Source of the DNA: Sulfurihydrogenibium yellowstonense SS-5
Lineage (GTDB): Bacteria; Aquificota; Aquificia; Aquificales; Hydrogenothermaceae
DNA length: 10,210 nt
Direction of reading: 5' to 3'
NCBI RefSeq assembly: GCF_000173615.1
Contig: NZ_ABZS01000044.1
Location: 1 to 10,210, forward strand
Shown here: one piece after another, positions 1 to 5,566 of the stretch
How the letters are laid out: each line of letters starts with the position of its first letter
How positions within the stretch are numbered: position 1 is the first letter of the stretch
The notes under the pieces: model-generated
Told to the model about the DNA's origin: nothing
What the model saw: the letters and a program-made list of their open reading frames with translations, nothing else
Databases searched by the model: none
Program-made: the position numbers and the translations under genes

Positions 1-1
1 A

Positions 2-952
2 ATTTTAGCTGCAGCCACATATCCTAACTACGACCCTAACAATTATGAAAAATATAAAACTTATAAAAATATAATCTTTCAGCATGCTTACGAGGTAGGT
101 TCTGTAGCAAAGCCTATTTTTCTTGCAGAAGCTATTGATGAAAAAAAGGTTGATTTAAATGAAATAATTGATTGTCAAAATGGTGCTATTTACGTAGACG
201 GAGTTAGAATTAAAGACCATAAAAGATTTGGCTTATTAACGCCGGCTCAGATTATACAGCATTCTTCTAACGTAGGTGCTATAAAGATTGCTTTAAGATT
301 GGACCAGAAAAAGATATATCAGAAACTAAGAGATTTAGGATTTGGACAAAAAACAGGTATTTTTCCTGGCGAGGCATCTGGATTTTTAAGAGAAGATTTT
401 AGACCTGTAAACATAGCCTATGCATCGATCGGGCAAAACTGGACTGCAACCCCTCTTCAAGTTGGATTAGCTTATTCAGCTTTTGCGAATGGTGGTTATC
501 TTGTAAAGCCATTGCTAGTTAAAGGTCTGGCTGATAATAGCGGAAGCTACGTAAAAGTTTATCAGCCTGAGAAGATTAGAAAAGTTTTGAGCGATGAAAG
601 CATACAAAAATTAAAACCAATCTTGCAATTAGTTGTAGAAGATGGAACAGCTAAATCCGGGAAATCTGATTACTTTACTATTGCAGGAAAAACAGGAACA
701 GCTCAGAAATATGACCCTGCGATAAAGGCGTTGTCTAATTCTAAATGGTACACTTGGTTTGCAGGATTTTTTCCTGTTTCTGACCCAAAATTTACAGTTG
801 TTATATTTGCAAATGAGCCTAAGCCAAAATTTCCGGGTGAACATATAGGCGGTGGTGGTGTGTCTGCTACAGTCTTAAAGAATTTAGTTGATAGGGTAAT
901 GTTTTATTATAAACAAAAACCAGATAAGGTCGTTAGTGAGAATAAGAAATGA
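2..952 (+). CDS. ftsI: Penicillin-binding transpeptidase, probably FtsI (PBP3-like), C-terminal part
   Basis: This is the C-terminal part of a class B penicillin-binding protein; the frame is open from base 2 and the start lies upstream of the window. The enzyme is a periplasmic D,D-transpeptidase that cross-links peptidoglycan, at the division septum if it is FtsI. The active-site motifs are in order: SVAK (SxxK, catalytic Ser, codons at 101-112), SSN (SxN, 263-271) and KTG within AGKTGTAQ (689-697). The opening ILAAATYPNYDPNNY and the segments FPGEASGFL and YASIGQNWTATPLQ resemble FtsI more than PBP2, so the symbol is a family-level inference. No PASTA repeats follow; the protein ends in a short lysine-rich tail. 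An internal TTG at 299 is not the start, because the SxxK and SxN motifs lie upstream of it in the same frame. About 150 bp later the next gene cluster has its own leader, so no operon link to miaA is evident. Confidence 0.9.
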   Translation: MLAAATYPNYDPNNYEKYKTYKNIIFQHAYEVGSVAKPIFLAEAIDEKKVDLNEIIDCQNGAIYVDGVRIKDHKRFGLLTPAQIIQHSSNVGAIKIALRLDQKKIYQKLRDLGFGQKTGIFPGEASGFLREDFRPVNIAYASIGQNWTATPLQVGLAYSAFANGGYLVKPLLVKGLADNSGSYVKVYQPEKIRKVLSDESIQKLKPILQLVVEDGTAKSGKSDYFTIAGKTGTAQKYDPAIKALSNSKWYTWFAGFFPVSDPKFTVVIFANEPKPKFPGEHIGGGGVSATVLKNLVDRVMFYYKQKPDKVVSENKK

Positions 953-986
953 AAAGAAGAACGTGTTAAATATCAAGTTTAAAAAT

Positions 987-1204
987 GAGGCTGTTCCAAA
1001 ATTTTTATAAGTTTATATTTTCTCTTCACCTGAGGTCGTGAGTCTGAAGGACATTCCCTTTAAAAAAATAAGGAAAAATGAGATTCCTTGCCGGCTGCAG
1101 AATGACAGGAAGGAGTATAAAGGACGAAGGTTCTTTAGCGGCTGCGGAATGACACCATAGAGGCGTAAAGGATGGAGATTCTTCATCGGCTGTAAAATTA
1201 CGGT
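987..1204. repeat. Degenerate intergenic repeat cluster (element A)
   Basis: The region between the transpeptidase gene and miaA has no convincing ORF. It opens with GAGGCTGTTCCAAAATTTTT (987-1006), which shares 15 identical bases, TGTTCCAAAATTTTT, with the left end of the miniature element at 5567-5724. A TGAGG...CTGAAGG stretch follows, and then GAGATTCCTTGCCGGCTGCAGAATGAC-like sequence (1080-1106) that matches the right arm of that element (5672-5698). The matching inverted right end (TTTTGGAACA) is absent, so this copy looks truncated, decayed or extended by other repeats. No transposase is present. It is read here as a relic of a non-autonomous element; a purely structural intergenic repeat is the alternative. 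Confidence 0.6.
1079..1204. repeat. Three degenerate direct repeat units, 47-48 bp period
   Basis: Three related units can be aligned on a GGCTG core at 1093, 1140 and 1188, giving periods of 47 and 48 bp. Each follows the pattern GAGATTCTT, a few bases, GGCTGCAGAATGACA, then a spacer containing TAAAGGA. Unit 2 (from about 1126) and unit 3 (from about 1174) diverge increasingly from unit 1. The spacer plus next unit start (GGCGTAAAGGATGGAGATTCTT, split here between 1162 and 1183) also resembles 4601-4622 in the element upstream of the SIR2 gene. The function is unknown; the array may have grown by slippage or repeated insertion. Confidence 0.6.
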
Positions 1205-1378
1205 TAAAGCTTAATCAATTTAGACTTAGTAAAATTATAAAGCACTCTCAGTACAAAAATTTTCATCAAATGGTCTTAATAACTGTACATGCTACAGCCA
1301 CTTAATACGTAAGCTCTAAAATAAAAATCATCCATTTTTAATTGTTTTAGCTTATATTATTAAACAAAAAAACAAATT
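1205..1378 (+). promoter_or_regulatory. AT-rich leader upstream of miaA; possible promoter
   Basis: This 174 bp stretch has no ORF of note and presumably carries the promoter for the miaA cluster. A TATATT hexamer at 1353-1358 is a possible -10 element, but no convincing -35 box stands 16-18 bp before it, and the sequence is so AT-rich that such hexamers occur by chance. There is no clear Shine-Dalgarno sequence before the miaA ATG at 1379. I see no terminator hairpin followed by a T run for the upstream gene. Confidence 0.25.
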
Positions 1379-2317
1379 ATGGAAAAAACTTTGATGATAG
1401 TTATAGCAGGAGCAACAGCAACGGGGAAAACAGAGCTTGGCATTAAGCTTGCAAAACTTTTAGATGGAGAAGTAATTAGTGCGGACTCCATGATGGTTTA
1501 TAAGTATATGGATATTGGAACGGCAAAGCCATCTGTTGAAGAAAGAGAAGGGATTGAGCATTATGTTATAGATGTCGTCTTACCTTCTCAAAACTACTCT
1601 GTAAAAGATTATATTGAAGATTTTGATAAAGCTGTTCAAAAAATTAGAGAAAAAGGCAAAATACCAATTGTAGTAGGCGGCACTTGGCTATACATTCAAG
1701 GAGTTTTATATGGCTTATCAGATGCACCAGAAAGTGATTGGACTTTAAGAGAAAAATTATACAGCTTAGATAATTTAGAGCTTTATACACAGTTGCAAAA
1801 AGTAGACCCAGAGTATGCAAACAAAATACACGTAAATGACAAAAGAAGAATCGTTAGAGCGTTAGAAGTGTATTACCTAACAGGAAAACCATTTTCTTTT
1901 TTTATAAATCAGCATAACTTTAAATCAAAAAGGTATAACTTTTTAGGCTTTATTCTTGAGAGAGACAGACAGGAGCTTATGGATAGAATAGAGAAGCGAG
2001 TTGAAAAAATGTTTGAAAAAGGTCTTGTTGAAGAAGTTAAAAAGCTTGTAGATATGGGATTTAAAGACAGTTTAACATCAAGGCAGGCAATAGGATACAA
2101 AGAAATTTTACCTTACTTAGATAAAAAAATCTCACTTGAAGACGCTAAAAAATGTATAATAGAAAATACTAAGGATTTTGCAAAAAGGCAAATCAGAACA
2201 TTTAGAAATAAAACAGATTTTGAAAAAATAGAAGCATCCAAATTTGAAGTTAATGAAATATTAGACTATATTTATAAAAAATATAACCAGGAGGTAAGAG
2301 ATGTCAGTACAAGATGA
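1379..2317 (+). CDS. miaA: tRNA dimethylallyltransferase MiaA
   Basis: MiaA transfers a dimethylallyl group from dimethylallyl diphosphate to N6 of A37 in tRNAs that read codons starting with U, giving i6A. The 312 residues match the usual family length. Visible motifs are a P-loop, GATATGKT (residues 11-18); DSMMVYKYMDIGTAKP (36-51), which carries the family's catalytic Asp; the PIVVGGTWLYI segment (about 96-106, with Trp where Gly is common); SRQAIGYKE (234-242); and AKRQIRTFRNK near 268-278. The ATG at 1379 has no clear ribosome site. A second in-frame ATG at 1394 has GGAAAA about 10 bp before it and would still keep the P-loop, so the start is uncertain by five codons. The gene ends inside hfq, overlapping it by 17 bp, as expected for the classic miaA-hfq-hflX order. 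It is the first gene of a probable five-gene operon. Confidence 0.96.
   Translation: MEKTLMIVIAGATATGKTELGIKLAKLLDGEVISADSMMVYKYMDIGTAKPSVEEREGIEHYVIDVVLPSQNYSVKDYIEDFDKAVQKIREKGKIPIVVGGTWLYIQGVLYGLSDAPESDWTLREKLYSLDNLELYTQLQKVDPEYANKIHVNDKRRIVRALEVYYLTGKPFSFFINQHNFKSKRYNFLGFILERDRQELMDRIEKRVEKMFEKGLVEEVKKLVDMGFKDSLTSRQAIGYKEILPYLDKKISLEDAKKCIIENTKDFAKRQIRTFRNKTDFEKIEASKFEVNEILDYIYKKYNQEVRDVSTR
2290..2295 (+). promoter_or_regulatory. Ribosome binding site of hfq
   Basis: A strong GGAGGT lies five bases before the hfq ATG and inside the last codons of miaA. It fixes the hfq start and implies efficient independent initiation on a shared transcript. Confidence 0.85.
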
Positions 2318-2489
2318 AATTTTAAACGAGTATAGAAAAGAAGGTAAGGAAGTGACAATTTACTTAATTAGAGGAACAAGAATTGTTGGAAAAATAATTG
2401 ATGCAGACCAATTTACTATTCTTGTTGATGTTAACGGTCAACAGCAACTGATTTATAAACATGCAATTAGTACAATCGTTGTAGAGTAA
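2301..2489 (+). CDS. hfq: RNA chaperone Hfq, short form
   Basis: Hfq is a hexameric Sm-like ring that binds small RNAs and mRNAs. The 62-residue protein shows the Sm1 region (VTIYLIRGTRIVGKIIDADQF, split around residues 18-38) and the Sm2 signature IYKHAISTIV (51-60), with the Y-K-H uracil-binding triad at 52-54 and Gln4 and Asp5 matching Q8 and D9 of the E. coli protein. It ends directly after the Sm core and lacks the flexible C-terminal tail of enterobacterial Hfq. The rim patch that is RRER in E. coli reads RKEG here (12-15), so the arginine-rich rim used for RNA annealing is weaker, as in several Gram-positive Hfq proteins. The ATG is set by a strong ribosome site at 2290-2295. It lies between miaA, which it overlaps by 17 bp, and hflX, two bases downstream. 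Confidence 0.97.
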   Translation: MSVQDEILNEYRKEGKEVTIYLIRGTRIVGKIIDADQFTILVDVNGQQQLIYKHAISTIVVE

Positions 2490-2491
2490 GC

Positions 2492-3610
2492 GTGAAGGCA
2501 GTTATAGTAGCAGTAAATCTAAACGATAAAGAAGAAGATTTTGAATATAAAATTCAAGAGCTTGAGGGTTTGGTAGAGGCAGCAGGTGGAACTGTTGTAG
2601 GTAAAGTGTATCAAAAAAGAGAATCTCCAGACCCTGCTTATTTTATTGGTCGTGGAAAAGTAAAAGAGATAGCCCAGCTCGTTGAAGGAATAAGAGGAGA
2701 TACTGTTGTCTTTAATGTAAATTTATCTCCTGTTCAAATATCTAACTTATCTAAGGAATTAAATGTGGAAGTTCTTGATAGAACAGATTTGATTCTTAAA
2801 ATTTTCTTGAATAACGCAAGAACAAAACAGGCAAAACTCCAAGTAGAGCTTGCATACCTGCAACATCAGCTTCCAAGAGTTTACGGCGGAAAAGGAAAAG
2901 AGCTTTCAAGAATTGGCGGTGGTATGAAGACAAAAGGAGCTGGTGAAAAACTCGGAGAGATAAAAACAAGAACTATCAAAGACAGAATAAACAAAATTAA
3001 AAAACAACTTAAGGAAATAGAAAAACAAAGAGAAGAACAGAGAAAATCAAGAGAAGATAATCCAAACATACTAAAAGTTTCTCTTGTAGGATATACAAAC
3101 GCAGGCAAGTCTTCACTTTTAAAAAGACTTACAAAAAGAGATGTATTCATATCTGACCAGCTTTTTGCTACTCTTGACACAAAAACATCTTTAATCTACT
3201 TCCCGGATATAGAAAAGAAAGTTTTAATAACAGATACGGTTGGATTTGTTGAAGATATGCCATCTGAAATTATGGATGCATTCATGACAACCTTAAAAGA
3301 AATAGAAGATGCAGATGTTATTCTTCATGTGATTGATATTTCAGATAAAAATTGGATGAAAAAGAAAACAACCGTTGAAAACGTATTAAAACAGTTAAAA
3401 CTTCAAGATAAACCAACTATAACAGTTTTTAACAAGATTGACAAAGTCGTTCCATCAAAAGATTTGATCGAAGAGGATGTGATGGAAAATACCATAACTA
3501 TATCAGCAGAAAAAGGATGGAATATAGATAAACTTTTTGATATACTTAAAAAATATGCAAAACAAAAGGAGGAAAAGCATGGAGTGTGTATTTTGCAAAA
3601 TAGTCAATAA
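2492..3610 (+). CDS. hflX: GTPase HflX
   Basis: HflX is a ribosome-associated GTPase that binds the 50S subunit and in several bacteria splits stalled ribosomes after heat or antibiotic stress. The 372 residues contain the N-terminal HflX domain (about 1-135, with DPAYFIGRGKVKEI and LDRTDLILKIF), a Gly-rich linker and coiled coil (about 140-190), and the G domain: G1 GYTNAGKS (200-207), G2 region ATLDT (226-230), G3 DTVGF (248-252), G4 NKID (314-317) and G5 SAEKG (338-342). The conserved linker block, normally GxGE-x-x-LExDRR, reads GAGEKLGEIKTRTI here, so the LExDRR core is altered while the surroundings are intact. The start is a GTG two bases after the hfq stop with only a weak GAG nearby, suggesting translational coupling. 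The end overlaps the next gene by 32 bp. Confidence 0.96.
   Translation: MKAVIVAVNLNDKEEDFEYKIQELEGLVEAAGGTVVGKVYQKRESPDPAYFIGRGKVKEIAQLVEGIRGDTVVFNVNLSPVQISNLSKELNVEVLDRTDLILKIFLNNARTKQAKLQVELAYLQHQLPRVYGGKGKELSRIGGGMKTKGAGEKLGEIKTRTIKDRINKIKKQLKEIEKQREEQRKSREDNPNILKVSLVGYTNAGKSSLLKRLTKRDVFISDQLFATLDTKTSLIYFPDIEKKVLITDTVGFVEDMPSEIMDAFMTTLKEIEDADVILHVIDISDKNWMKKKTTVENVLKQLKLQDKPTITVFNKIDKVVPSKDLIEEDVMENTITISAEKGWNIDKLFDILKKYAKQKEEKHGVCILQNSQ
3566..3572 (+). promoter_or_regulatory. Ribosome binding site of the HIT gene
   Basis: AAGGAGG stands six bases before the ATG at 3579, within the end of hflX. It decides the start of the HIT protein; upstream in-frame starts such as the one at 3537 would add a stretch with no family similarity. 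Confidence 0.85.
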
Positions 3611-3923
3611 AGAAATTCCGGCTAAAATAGTTTATGAAGATGAGTTAATAATGGCTTTTCATGATATAAGACCACAGGCAAAAATTCACATACTTATAAT
3701 TCCAAAGGAGCATATACCAAACAATCTTTATTTTGAAGGAAGACATAAAGCATTAATCGGTCATATTATCTTAAAAGCAAACGAAATTGCTAAAATGTTT
3801 GAAATAGACAAAACAGGATTTAGACTGATAGTAAACACGGGTCCAGATTCAGGACAGGAAGTATTTCATGTACATTGGCATTTATTAGGAGGCGAGCCAC
3901 TTGGAAAACTCATCTGCAAATAA
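3579..3923 (+). CDS. HIT-family (HINT-like) nucleotide hydrolase
   Basis: This is a 114-residue histidine-triad protein of the HINT/PKCI type, the branch that hydrolyses AMP-N phosphoramidates such as AMP-lysine. The N-terminus MECVFCKIVNKEIPAKIVYED is typical, with a CxxC pair (Cys3, Cys6) that often binds zinc in this branch. The middle has the HDIRPQAKIHILIIPKEHI strand region (28-46). The catalytic triad is HVHWH (His97, His99, His101), followed by LLGGEPLG. Length fits HINT proteins (about 110-126). The ATG at 3579 is chosen because of the strong ribosome site at 3566-3572. It overlaps hflX by 32 bp and the next gene by 23 bp, so it is almost certainly cotranscribed. The physiological substrate cannot be told from sequence. 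Confidence 0.93.
   Translation: MECVFCKIVNKEIPAKIVYEDELIMAFHDIRPQAKIHILIIPKEHIPNNLYFEGRHKALIGHIILKANEIAKMFEIDKTGFRLIVNTGPDSGQEVFHVHWHLLGGEPLGKLICK
3887..3892 (+). promoter_or_regulatory. Ribosome binding site of the TusA-DUF3343 gene
   Basis: AGGAGG stands eight bases before the TTG at 3901 and supports that unusual start. The same bases include the codons for the conserved Gly-Gly of the HIT motif (LLGGEPLG), so one stretch serves both a conserved protein motif and initiation of the next gene. Confidence 0.75.
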
Positions 3924-4503
3924 AGAATTAGAAATAGTTGATACAAGAGGATTATTTTGCCCTTTACCACTGACATTTGTATCAAGAAAGTTAAAAGAAA
4001 TACCCGTTGGCGAAAGATTAAAAGTTTTAGCAGATGATAAAGCATTTAAGAAAGATATAGAAATATGGGCTTTTGAAACAGGCAATAAGCTTTTGGAGTT
4101 TAAAGAAGAAAACGGCTACTACGTTGCAGTTATAGAAAGAGGAAAAGGTTTTAAAGGTGAAAGTATTTGGGATAAAATAAAGTTTATCTCCTTGGGTGTC
4201 AAGCTACATTTTATAAAACATCTTCTTGATATCATTCCATTTAACAAGCCAAAGTATTTAATAACCTTTGTATCTGTTGCAGAAGGCTTAAGAGCAGCAG
4301 ATTTCTTAAAAAGTAAAGGCATTGAAAATTTTATAATGCTACCAGTTCCAAAAGAAATCTATCCACATTGCGGTCTTGTATTTGGCTTAAAATCAAAAGA
4401 TGATGCTGTTAAGATTTACAATCTTCTAAAAGAAAACAAATACGCTGTAGAGGATATACATATAATAGATAGGGAGAAAAAATATCCAAAGTTAGAGGTT
4501 TAA
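3901..4503 (+). CDS. TusA-like sulfur carrier fused to a DUF3343-like domain
   Basis: This is a 200-residue two-domain protein. Residues about 9-80 form a TusA/SirA-like domain with the signature DTRGLFCPLP (14-23), where Cys20 in the CPxP motif is the persulfide-carrying residue in TusA proteins, and the usual LKVLADDKAFKKDIEIWA region after it. A linker (about 81-117) leads to a DUF3343-like domain (about 118-195) with YLITFVSVAEGLRAADFLKS and MLPVPKEIYPHCGLVF (146-161), matching that family's PvPReisssCG pattern with Cys157. DUF3343 is annotated as a putative Se/S carrier. Both domains keep their key cysteine, suggesting transfer of sulfur, or selenium, between two thiols; that is inference. 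The TTG start is supported by AGGAGG at 3887-3892; the gene overlaps the HIT gene by 23 bp. It ends within the first copy of a 27 bp direct repeat that flanks a miniature element. Confidence 0.85.
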   Translation: MENSSANKELEIVDTRGLFCPLPLTFVSRKLKEIPVGERLKVLADDKAFKKDIEIWAFETGNKLLEFKEENGYYVAVIERGKGFKGESIWDKIKFISLGVKLHFIKHLLDIIPFNKPKYLITFVSVAEGLRAADFLKSKGIENFIMLPVPKEIYPHCGLVFGLKSKDDAVKIYNLLKENKYAVEDIHIIDREKKYPKLEV

Positions 4504-4508
4504 TTATA
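4482..4508 (+). repeat. 27 bp direct repeat, copy 1
   Basis: The repeat starts ATATCCAAAG and ends TTTAATTATA, and is identical to 4685-4711. It covers the last six codons and the stop of the TusA-DUF3343 gene plus five further bases. The identity stops sharply on both sides (A versus T before, CC versus AT after), as expected for a target-site duplication. Confidence 0.9.
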
Positions 4509-4684
4509 CCTTGGGTGAGAAATTAGAGTTCTTTATAGAATTTAGATAAGGAGATCCTTCGAACTAACGTCCTCAGGATGACAGCAAAGGTTGAATGATA
4601 GGCATTAAAGGAAGGATAATCTTATTCCGTCATTCTGAGCGAAGCGAAGAATCTCATACTTGTACCCAATTTTTCACCTGACTT
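4509..4684. mobile_element. 176 bp miniature element (element B) flanked by 27 bp repeats
   Basis: This is a non-coding insert between the TusA-DUF3343 and SIR2 genes. Imperfect terminal inverted repeats lie just inside the ends: TTGGGTGAGAAATT (4511-4524) against the reverse complement of AATTTTTCACCTGA (4668-4681), 11 of 14 matching. The interior has inverted arms: GAGATCCTTCG...TCAGGATGAC (4551-4582) and the reverse complement of GTCATTCTGAGCGAAGCG... (4629-4656), whose outer 11 and inner 10 bases match at 10/11 and 9/10. It has no ORF and is therefore non-autonomous. The perfect 27 bp flanking repeat points to insertion with an unusually long target duplication, a length reported for IS1202-type elements; linkage to that family is speculative. 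The inserted hairpin might weaken read-through into the SIR2 gene. Confidence 0.75.
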
Positions 4685-4711
4685 ATATCCAAAGTTAGAG
4701 GTTTAATTATA
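4685..4711 (+). repeat. 27 bp direct repeat, copy 2
   Basis: This copy is identical to 4482-4508 and lies 13 bases before the SIR2 start. It is non-functional as coding sequence; it simply repeats the end of the upstream gene. Removing one copy and the 176 bp insert would leave 18 bp between the TusA-DUF3343 stop and the SIR2 ATG. Confidence 0.9.
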
Positions 4712-4724
4712 ATAGGATTCTAAA

Positions 4725-5549
4725 ATGGAAGAAATAGAGATTGCTAAACAGCAAATAGAGACGGCAGAAGCGATACTGATTACTGCCGGAGCAGGTATGG
4801 GTGTAGATTCCGGACTTCCTGACTTTAGAGGTACAGAAGGGTTTTGGAGAGCATATCCGATAGCCAAGAAGCTTGGACTAAGGTTTGAAGAGCTTGCAAA
4901 TCCAAGATGGTTTAAACAAGACCCTCAATTAGCTTGGGCATTTTATGGACATAGATTAAAACTATACAGAGAAACACAACCACACCAAGGATTTTATCTT
5001 CTAAAAGATTTGGTAAAAAAGAAAAACGAAAACTATTTTATCTTTACTTCAAACGTTGATGGACAATTTCAAAAAGCCGGATTTGACGAAGATAAGATTG
5101 TCGAAATTCATGGCAGTATTCATTATCTACAATGTGTAGAGCCTTGTAGCGATGAAATATGGAGCGCCGAAGGAATTGATGTTAATATTGATATGGAAAA
5201 TTTTAAAGCTCTTCCGCCATTACCTAAATGTAAAAACTGCGGCTCTTTGGCAAGACCAAATGTTCTGATGTTTAATGATTTTCAATGGATTCCTCACAGA
5301 ACAGAGGCACAAGAATTTAGATTTAATCTATGGCTTGAAAAAGTTCAAAATAAAAATCAAAAGTTAGCAATTATTGAAATTGGAGCCGGGAAGGCAGTAC
5401 CAACTGTAAGACTAACAAGCGAAAGAATAGCAAGATTGCTAAATGGATTTTTGATAAGAATAAATCCAAGAGATTATGATGTTCCTACTAATATTAATGC
5501 AGTTTCTTTAAAAGTTGGCGGATTAGAAGGTTTAAAGTTAATCTTATAA
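4725..5549 (+). CDS. SIR2-family NAD-dependent protein (atypical sirtuin)
   Basis: This is a 274-residue SIR2 fold protein; sirtuins use NAD+ to deacylate lysines or, in some branches, to transfer ADP-ribose. The NAD-binding motifs are GAGMGVDSGLPDFRG (22-36, canonical form GAGxSxxSGIPDFRG) and SNVD (109-112, usually QNID). The catalytic His is present in EIHG (His129, Gly130). Four cysteines in two pairs, C137/C141 and C169/C172, could bind zinc, although the first is CxxxC rather than CxxC. The later motifs also depart from the norm: ARPNVLMFND (177-186) replaces the usual RPxVVxFGE, and IEIGAGKAVPT (217-227) replaces the GTSxxVxP segment. GFWRAYP and the NPRWFKQDP region are typical of an uncharacterised bacterial subgroup. 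Its substrate is unknown. The ATG at 4725 has AGGA at 4714-4717. It was probably cotranscribed with the TusA-DUF3343 gene before element B inserted. Confidence 0.88.
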   Translation: MEEIEIAKQQIETAEAILITAGAGMGVDSGLPDFRGTEGFWRAYPIAKKLGLRFEELANPRWFKQDPQLAWAFYGHRLKLYRETQPHQGFYLLKDLVKKKNENYFIFTSNVDGQFQKAGFDEDKIVEIHGSIHYLQCVEPCSDEIWSAEGIDVNIDMENFKALPPLPKCKNCGSLARPNVLMFNDFQWIPHRTEAQEFRFNLWLEKVQNKNQKLAIIEIGAGKAVPTVRLTSERIARLLNGFLIRINPRDYDVPTNINAVSLKVGGLEGLKLIL

Positions 5550-5566
5550 TATTTATCTTCACGTAC

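Noticed and set aside
299..952. TTG at 299 as start of a 217-residue protein
   Set aside because: The frame is open to the window start, and the SxxK and SxN active-site motifs lie upstream of 299, so the gene is simply cut by the window edge.
1079..1204. CRISPR array
   Set aside because: There are only three units, they are degenerate rather than identical, and no unique spacers alternate with a constant repeat.
1251..1267. Possible right end of element A resembling the right end of the element at 4509-4684
   Set aside because: GTACAAAAATTTTCATC matches 4662-4678 at about 13 of 17 positions, but the stretch is AT-rich and there is no matching left end or flanking duplication.
2881..3180. 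Minus-strand ORF of 99 codons inside hflX
   Set aside because: It lies wholly within a well-supported conserved gene, is rich in Ser, Phe and Leu as expected of antisense of AT-rich coding DNA, and has no recognisable motif.
3537..3578. Upstream start for the HIT protein at 3537
   Set aside because: The extra 14 residues show no family similarity, while AAGGAGG stands six bases before the ATG at 3579.
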